A stretch of 64,000 nucleotides of DNA from Plantago major (lineage: Eukaryota; Streptophyta; Magnoliopsida; Lamiales; Plantaginaceae): the NCBI GenBank assembly GCA_026545765.1, contig CM048844.1, positions 66,277,035 to 66,341,034 on the forward strand. Direction: 5' to 3'. The notes under the pieces are model-generated. The model saw only the letters and a list, made by a program, of their open reading frames with translations, was not told where the DNA came from and ran no database searches. Numbering within the stretch: position 1 is the stretch's first letter; each line of letters starts with the position of its first letter. Positions 56,555 to 64,000 of the stretch are shown in pieces. The translations under genes were made by a program, and so were the position numbers.

Positions 56555-58224
56555 TGTTGGTCCAGATAACGGCAAAGTAAAAGACTAGAGGGGGGGGGGG
56601 TGAATAGTCTTTTAAAACTTTTGTCGATAAAAACTATTTCTCAGATATCTGTGTAGATATCTGATACTTAGATTCGGAGCGTGGAAGACTTAAGATAGAT
56701 AAGTGCAGAAACAGTTAAAGTGTGTGTGTGTGTGTGTTGCTGAACTGTAAGTACAGAAAAGTAAATAACACAGCAAGTATAGTGGTATCTGGAGGTGGCG
56801 TAATCCTTGAACTAATCCACTTCGGTCTTCCAAAGACCTAGAATTCACTAGAATAGATAATTGAGGTCAGCTTACAAAAATCCTATTCTAAGATTCCTTA
56901 AACAAATGGTTCCCAACCAAATGTTCCCCCTGAGTTGTTCCCCGGCTTTCACAGCCAAGTACTTCCTGTACTTAGAAACCTTTTTGAGCTATTCCCTAGC
57001 TTCCCAAGCTAAGTACTTCCTGTGCTCAATAACCTTGGAGTTATTCCTTAGTTTCTCAAACTAAGTACTTCCTGTACTCCACACCAGTGATGGTGTTGGT
57101 TTTGGTTTGAGTTGTCAGATGAGCTTCTTTAATAACTTTTTAGTTAATCAGATAGCTCTGTGAATCAAGTATACTTAATACACTGTTCAATGTATGGTAT
57201 CTTGTTCTTTTTACTGACCCAAGTCTTAGATAAATGTTCTAGAGAATGAATCTCAGATACTTGATCTTTCAATTCAACTCTTTCACAGATAGCTGTGCTT
57301 GTTTAGGATCAGGACACTTAGAACTTTAGTACTACTTAAGATCAGGAGCTTTGGTCGCAACAGAAAGCTTTGAGAGTAAGTAGTTTGCTTGAGAGATTAA
57401 GATATATGTTCAGTGTAAGTTCTTCAGGTTGTGTAGTGTGTCTTCTCAAGCAGTCTAAGTGTTGATATTTATAGATGAATTTGAGTGCCGTTTGAATAGT
57501 ATTCGTTAGGCTTAAATCAAATTCAAACTATTGATATCTGTTTATAGTACTGTAGCAGGTTTGTCTTCTTCTCCAGAAGCTACCGTTGCTTTTGTTCAGA
57601 CATCTCTGTCCATGCATTTAATGCATTGTACTATACTTTTGTCCTGTAGTGCCAACGGAACTATGCTTTGTATCAGAGACAACCTTGATCAGATTTCTCT
57701 GATTCTTTGCACGTTCTTATCTTTATCTTCAGATACCACTTTTATTGAAACAACTTGTTTGCAATATATATATTTCTTTTTCAGAAATGTGGTTAAAGCT
57801 CAAGGTATCTGAGAATAGATATCTGTGGACACTTTCCTTGTTTTCAGATAGACTTTTTATTTCTCAGATATCTCTTGTGACACAGTTTGTTTAAAACTAT
57901 TCGTGTCTTCAAGATATCTGGCCAAGGTATCTGTAAAACTGTTTCAGTAATCTTGTGCAGTCTTCAAATCTTCAATGTCGTTGAACTTGTTCTGCTTGGA
58001 TGTCTTCTTCTTGGTCTTCTCTTCATAAAATAAAAATTACATTTTGAGACCTAACATCCTATACAAGATTAGCTAGACTATCATACTTAGTGGGTTTCCT
58101 CTTTTACAATGTTCAAGTGAACCAAGAGTACTAATCACCTTTCTGAGACTAAGATAAGTCATCATGTTGCTGATCAAAATCTAAACAGATATTTCTAACA
58201 AAATATCTAACAAATTTCCTAACA
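56555..58224 (-). repeat. 3' LTR of D
   Basis: Very close to the A LTRs, with G11 at 56,590-56,600 and minus-strand TATAAATA at 57,466-57,473. The inner edge repeats CTAACA three times (58,195-58,224). Confidence 0.92.
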
Positions 58225-58611
58225 AATTTCCCCCTTTTTGATCAGTCAACGATGACTATCTGACCTATTACAAATCTGGATAAGTGAACAATCCAACACT
58301 TAATCATTTCATAAGATTTTTCAATTCATTCAATTAAGTGTAGAAAGTAAACATCAACCAAATCACAAGGTGTGATCTTTGCTGATAAGTTATCTTTTAT
58401 AGAATACTATCTGAGAGTAAGTTCTTCAGATAAGTTACAAAGAAAGATTACAGATAACTTCAATACATAAAACAATTTAGCTCAGTCAGCAAAAATACAA
58501 AAATACATAGTAAATTAGGACAAAAGGAGTAGCCAAGCTCCAAGTAAACATCCTAATAGACTAGTCTTCAAGTCTTCAATCTCTTCAAGTCTTCAACAGT
58601 ATTTCTGTGGA
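58225..58611 (-). other. D polypurine tract and 3' non-coding region
   Basis: PPT at 58,225-58,239, then AT-rich sequence matching 12,932-13,291. Confidence 0.82.
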
Positions 58612-61600
58612 TCAGTCTGCAAATTTCCTATCTCCAAACCTTTTGATGTCATCAGAATAATCATAGAGAAGTGTTCTGACGAGCATCTCAGTGTCTCTGG
58701 CAAATCCACAGACCTCTTTGTAGGTTTTGGTAGGATTTTTCTTGACAAAATGTTTGACCCACAGATACTTTCCCCACTTCCAGGCATGCTCTATTCTGAT
58801 ATCTGAAAGCTTGAAGTATTCGTAGATAATCCTCAGATATCTGATGTCACCCTTGTATTGATCTTCAGTTAGATAGAACGACTCATAGGGTTCCACAGCG
58901 AGTCTTGCTCTTGTGCCTGTTCTGTGATATTGAGTATGCACATCATCGGCTTTCCATATGGACATTCATCGAGAGGTCCTTTCTCATGGCTTGATTCTCT
59001 TGACAACTTCAAAATCGACCGGGCTTTAATGTGATTGGTGTTGATCAAGGTTGGCTTATCTTTTCTCCATGCCATAAGTTGTTTATGGATTGGTTAAAAT
59101 CTTGAATTTACCAGAGATGCTTAAGTTCGAATCCAATAGCCATTTTTACGATTGATGCACCCGTGAGCGGAGGAATCATTGTCATTCTTCACATACTCTA
59201 TTTTGGCTTCTTACGGCACGAGTGGAAGTTGACTTTGTCTTTGCTTTCGACTCTCGATCTGTTCCTTCTCATCTTGAATTCTCTTTGGGGTTGTTGCTTG
59301 AAGAACCACCTGGATAGACTTGGTTTTTCGGAGGTGTTTTAGCGCTAGGGGCTTTGCAGCTATGGGCTCAGTTAGGCTTTCAATTTTCCTTTTTCTGTGA
59401 AGAGGAGCTTCATCTTCATCAGTTTCCTCATCATCATCAAGATTAAATCTTGTGAGAGTTTTACAGCCTTCTTCATTGCCCAGGGACTTGATTTGGCCTT
59501 CTTCTTTTTCTTCAGAAGATTCATCAATCCCTTTAACCTGTCTTCTCCTTGGAGCCTTGGTACTCCTTGGAGGTTTCTGTGCCATGGCCCTTGTTATCAT
59601 TGTAGTTCCTTCATGGGTTTACGAGCGACTACTATTTGGAAAGCAGCTTGGCTTGAGGAGGGTTCATTGATTCTGAGTGGTGGCTGGGAAGTTTTCATGT
59701 TTCTTCTTCCTCTCTGAGCCGCACCAGCTCCAGATTTCTTCTTGTTTTCTTCTCCTTCTTCCCATTCCCCCTGACTTTGAGGTCCAGATTTGTACACTCT
59801 TTCCCCCTTAGTCATTGTTGGCTGACTCAGTCTCATAAAAGAATCTGAGAGAGAGTTAAAATGCCCTTGTAAATAATTGTAGGCAGTGACCAACTTCTGA
59901 AGTTCGGCTTTGAGCTCCTGATTTTGTTTGATAAGTCCATTGTCCTTATCAGTGAGCTCTGCCAATGGGTGTAGGATGGCATCTGTTTTCCGGTGATGTA
60001 ACTTGCCTCTTGGAAAGCTTTTTGACTAAAGACATCATCGTCCCTTATCATTCCCAGATCTTTACGAGCAAAGACTATGCTAGTTGTTCTCTGAGTGTGA
60101 GCTCGGTGAACTTTTTCATTCGAGAGGGGCGGAGGATTACTTCCTTGTTACGTGAAGACATCTCCTTTTCGGATGAGCGATTACTTGGTATCCATTCATA
60201 TTTTCATGAGTGGACATTTGGCGGTTCTTTGAAAGTTTCAGGAGCAATCAGTTTCCTTTTCAAGTGTGAAACAGCTAGATGTTCATTGCGATGCTCTGCC
60301 AAAGTCTTGTCTTCTTCGTCATCTGAGTAATCAGCCCAGTGATCTTCATCCTCTTGGACATTCACATCGATTGTCGAGTCCAGCAACCATCTCGTAGATT
60401 GGTTTCTTCCCTTTTGGGAGGAGGATGGTACTTCTTTTGAAGATGATGCACTTAGCATCATGCTTAATTTCGAATACTTCTTGATGTCGAGTTCTTTGGT
60501 GATGGCATTCTGACATCTTGTAGCTCTTTAACCTCGAGTAAGCAATCATCTCTTGAGATATTGATCTTGTAGTTGGTCAAGCTTGTCTCTGGATTTAGCT
60601 ATCTCTGGTCTTCCATTGAAGATGGAGCTGTTGTTCTTCTTCCAACGGTTATGCGAGTTGAAGATTACGGATTGAGTATTCAACAATTTCTGAGCGATTT
60701 CCTCAAAATCCTCAACTACTTGTTCAGTAATAACCTTTTGTTAGGAAGATGGATGAGTTGACTTTTGAGGAGATGGAGACGGAGATTTCTGTGCTTTCCT
60801 CTCAGTTTGCTTTTCAGCAGTTGAGGCATGATTTCTTTGTGAAATTCCTCCGGTCCCTGGTGCAGGGGCATCATCATCATCCTTTTTGTCTGTGTCATCC
60901 TTTTGGTGATGGTCAGTGGGAGGTTCATCGAAGTCGTTTTCATTTATCTCTTCCTCCTCATCATCTTCAGATACAAGATTGATCACTTCAGGAATAGTGA
61001 TCTTCTGCCCATTAACCTCTTCTTGTTCAGAAGGTATAAATTGCAGTGCAGGCGAGCGGCTTGAATGCCATCTGTAATCTTGTCGACCATCCGCCTGTTC
61101 AAAGGCTTGTATCAAGCTGTCGCGCTACTTCTGGAGAAATCCTTATGCAATAGAGTACATGTGTGTCTTTATTCGGTAGGAAACATTGCATGGATATACG
61201 TCTCCAAGTCAAGAGCTCGTGCTCGTCTAGTTGGTTGATCTGTGATTCTCAATATTTCAGAGAGATCAGATCACCTTAACCTTTGCCATTTCTTGAAGCA
61301 TTGAATATGCTTTGGCAGGGTTTGAGCTTTGAAGAAGGGAAGTAGGTCCCTTTTCTCATCATTGGGAGACTGCTTTGCACGTTTGAGCCTGAGTAAGTAC
61401 TTCAGGCTCAGAGACTTGTGCTACTGAGACAATTGGTGTCTCAGATATCTTGTTGTGAGGTGGAGACTTGGAAGTCTGGTCCTCCTCAACCTTTCTTTCT
61501 TGAACTTACTCAATAGGAAGCTCGGAGTCATTTTTCTCAGGAACTTTCTCAGTTTCTGGTATTCTTTCATGTGATGTTGCCTTGGGAGCTTCATCAATTT

Positions 61601-63830
61601 CCATTGATGCAGGGGATGTCGCAACTTTTTCCCTTTGCATTTCTACTTCTGAATGAGCCTTCATGCTAGAGGGCTCAATGATGTGTTCTTCAGAAACCTT
61701 GTCGTTCTCTGGGTTCGTCTCTGGCATTTCTGCCTTATTTTCTTCTTTCTCAGTTGGAGCCTGTGGTGCAGGCTCAGATTTCTTAAGAGGCGAGGTTGGG
61801 GTACCCTCCTTCTCAGTTTCTGAGGCAAGCTTTCCAGCTTCCTCTTGTTTCTGTGTTTCTAACTCAGCCTGTAACAAAGAATTTTTATATAAGTAACAAG
61901 ATATACAAGCATAAAATTTTTCACAAGGTAGGAGTTAAACCATTCAGCTACCTGAGCATTGTCAGGCTGATTGGTCTCTGGAACTTGTGACCCTTTTATA
62001 CTTTGGTCTTCTTGTTCCAGTACAGCTTCTTTGTTTGAAGTTTTAGGTATTTCACACCTTTCCTGAGTGTGCAACTCAGTTGCCTCCCCTGGTTGATCAT
62101 TCTGAGTAGATTTCTTAGTTTGATCCCTCTCATTGAGTTGGGGAACCTGCTCTTTTGCATGATTTTCTTCAGCATACTGCATTGCTGGTAATTCGAAATG
62201 GAGTTCATTTACCATTTCATCAACCACTTGTGGCTGTTGTGGTTGTTGTGGTTGTGCAGAAGCGGAAGATCGGTCGATGAGTGTTCTTCCAGATTTTTAG
62301 ATGTGGCATTTCCATCACATCGCAAAGACTAAATTACCACTCATCGGGGCTTTTTGAAGTTGTGCGTAAAGCGTTCCACGATGATGTGTTTACCAACAAC
62401 CTTTGCTATAGGTGCTTGTTGACAACTTTGGTGTAGGTTCTTCTTGAAACCTTATCACCGATTCTTTATTAAATAACCTTAGCCCTCTTTGTTCTTTCTA
62501 GGACTTGAGAGATGATTAGTTCATCATCTTCATCATCAGAGCTCTCATCAGCATTGGGAACTGATTGGTCCATTACTCCTGCGATTTCTGCAGATGGGGC
62601 TTGGTGCTTTTCACCTGTTTTGGCAGCATTTATGAGTTCATCAGCAAAGCTTTCTGTAATAGTCTTCACATTTCTGAAAGCACTTTCTCTTGCTGAGTCT
62701 ACTTGTTCAGTAGTTGATAACTCTTTTGCAGCATTGATGAGTTGATCTGCCTTTATCAGTTCATCGGCAAGGCCTGCAGATATCTGAGAATCGACAACCT
62801 CAATGGGTGTGTCTTCTGATTTGCCATCAGACTTCTTTCTTGAAGTTCTGGGCTTCTTGGTCACAACCTTTTCTTCAGATACCTTTTCAGATTTTTGCTT
62901 CTTAGAACCTTTATGAGACCCAGTAACCTTTTTCATCAAGTTTGTATACTCATATTTGTAGAGTAGGTTACTGTTGGCTATTTCAGCCGTCTCTCTGAGC
63001 TCAATGCCAAGCTTCTCCAGCAAGTAGCATATCTTCAGACCATAGCCTACTGTGGCCTTTGGCTCAGCTAGTACTTTGGCGATCTTACGCTCGAAGCCTT
63101 GAATCTTCTTCACAAACTTCATGAAGGCGTACTTTCCCCAGTTAAAAGGGTTTTCCAGCCTTTTGTCTTGTTGATTCAGCAAGAACATCATGATCCATTG
63201 TTCTTGGCTTATCTGGTCAGCACCTCCTTGTAGACCATCAAAGCATCTGTGAAGAATGTAAGCCAATACATCCCAGTGAACCATCAGATGTCTGGTTCGG
63301 ATATCAGCAAGCTTGTACTCAGTGGGTGTATCTGATTTTTCAAGATCACACACGTCACTGTACAATTGTTTAACACCTTCAAGGAGATCATCATCCTTGG
63401 TGTTTATTTCAAAATCCTTTCCAAGATTTTGAAACTCAAACAACTTCTGAAAGTTGTTAAGTCCGGAAGGATTTCCTTTCCTTGGGTAGGTTTTGTGAAC
63501 ACTATTGCGGTGCCTTGAAACACAGAAATTATCCTGGAGTTGTAGAATTTCAACACATCGAGTGATGAAATTCCACTTGGCAGCAGAGATAGAAATCCCT
63601 TGATTTGTGCCTTTTCAAGCATGTCAAGAATCGACTTTACGTCGGCTTGGTTCTCTATTCAGCCGTGAGGTATTCCTCAACCATGGCACCACCCAAATCA
63701 TTACGTGATTTGAAGTCCAATGGTCGATTAAAATCTCCTACCGATCGGTTGTTCACAATAACCAACTCTGGTGCTTTTCGTGATACCGGTGGAGGATTGA
63801 GTTCTGTGTGGAAGAATTCTTTGGGGCCAT
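58612..63830 (-). pseudogene. D accessory gene, uninterrupted copy with most introns missing
   Basis: The start at 63,830 and the stop at 58,612 match A. The N-terminal domain reads openly from 63,443 to 62,469 (RTRHLMVHWDVLAYILHRC, NPFNWGKYAFMKFV) and continues past the point where A is frameshifted, into SQISAGLADELIKADQLINA and DESSDDEDDELIISQVLERT. The Glu/Pro/Gln linker follows with one intron (61,869-61,951). The four other introns of A are absent. The site of the C insertion is uninterrupted at about 61,046. The coiled coil (59,965-59,600), acidic linker and C-terminal domain complete the gene. Many small indels break the frame in distinct patches (58.92-59.36, 59.99-60.20, 60.36-60.72, 61.05-61.22, 62.27-62.47 and 63.49-63.81 kb). 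Confidence 0.8.
61869..61951 (-). other. Retained intron in the D accessory gene
   Basis: The minus strand reads CTCAG|GTAGCTGAATGG...TTTGTTACAG|GCTGAGTT, matching the 25,792-25,871 intron of A. Confidence 0.8.
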
Positions 63831-64000
63831 CTCTTTATATAGTGTATGGATTGGTGTTTGAAAGAGATTTGATTCAGTAATTCTTTGCAGAAAAACTTAA
63901 TCTTGATTTGCAGAGATTGTAGAAGGTTTGCAGAGAATCAAGAGAAGGTTTTGCTATTTTTGTGTAAGTCGGAATTTTGGATTAGGCGAAAGTGATTTCT
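63831..64000 (-). other. 5' leader of the D accessory gene
   Basis: Matches the A sequence at 27,774-27,945. The TATA candidate seen in A would lie just beyond the window. Confidence 0.6.

Larger units (their letters stand above)
56555..64000 (-). mobile_element. Element D: A-family copia nested in E, runs off the window
   Basis: 3' LTR, PPT and the whole accessory gene without the C insertion. Pol, gag and the 5' LTR lie to the right of the window. The candidate duplication is CAGCC (56,550-56,554). Confidence 0.9.

Overview
This window is plant nuclear DNA made almost entirely of transposable elements. The evidence is: Ty3/gypsy and Ty1/copia LTR retrotransposons of plant type, short GT-AG introns, primer-binding sites matching plant initiator-Met and Asp tRNAs, and a foldback DNA element with 9-bp flanks. 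It is most likely a eudicot; I do not claim a species. I found no intact host gene. The one host-like stretch (about 38.9-39.6 kb) is a short decayed coding frame behind a TATA/G-box promoter.

Region 1 (1-38,910) is one Tat-lineage gypsy element, T, cut by the left window edge. It has a 5' LTR, PBS, gag, protease, RT, two RNase H domains and integrase, all with frameshifts or stops. After these come eleven 98-bp tandem repeats, then a large antisense gene with two introns, then the 3' LTR. The antisense gene is split at 11,285/35,575 by a nested copia element, A (11,286-35,574, minus strand, 5-bp duplication CCATG). A has 1.64-kb LTRs, gag and pol (integrase core deleted), and downstream of pol a very large accessory gene with introns. 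That accessory gene is split in turn by a second copia, C (15,766-24,655, plus strand, 5-bp duplication CAGAG). Both splits fall inside reading frames that are continuous once the insert is removed.

Region 2 (38,911-42,000) holds the host-like fragment and a 1.42-kb inverted-repeat (MULE-like) element with ~430-bp arms, followed by AT-rich sequence without genes.

Region 3 (42,000-64,000) is a pile of truncated elements. It starts with the 3' end of an Athila-like gypsy (H) and an internal/5' part of the A-family copia (B). The LTR, PBS and first gag codons of a second Athila-like gypsy (G) follow, inserted in B's LTR. Then come three A-family copias in the same orientation (F, E, D), each starting inside the previous one. 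Their right halves should lie beyond the window. D carries the accessory gene without the C insertion, giving a natural empty site. D also lacks four of the five introns seen in A, as expected if a partly spliced RNA was reverse-transcribed.

No element here looks autonomous. The most unusual biology is the intron-containing accessory gene of the A copia family and its partly intron-less copy. Next are the spliced antisense gene of T with its own TATA box, and a non-coding block shared by copia C and gypsy H.
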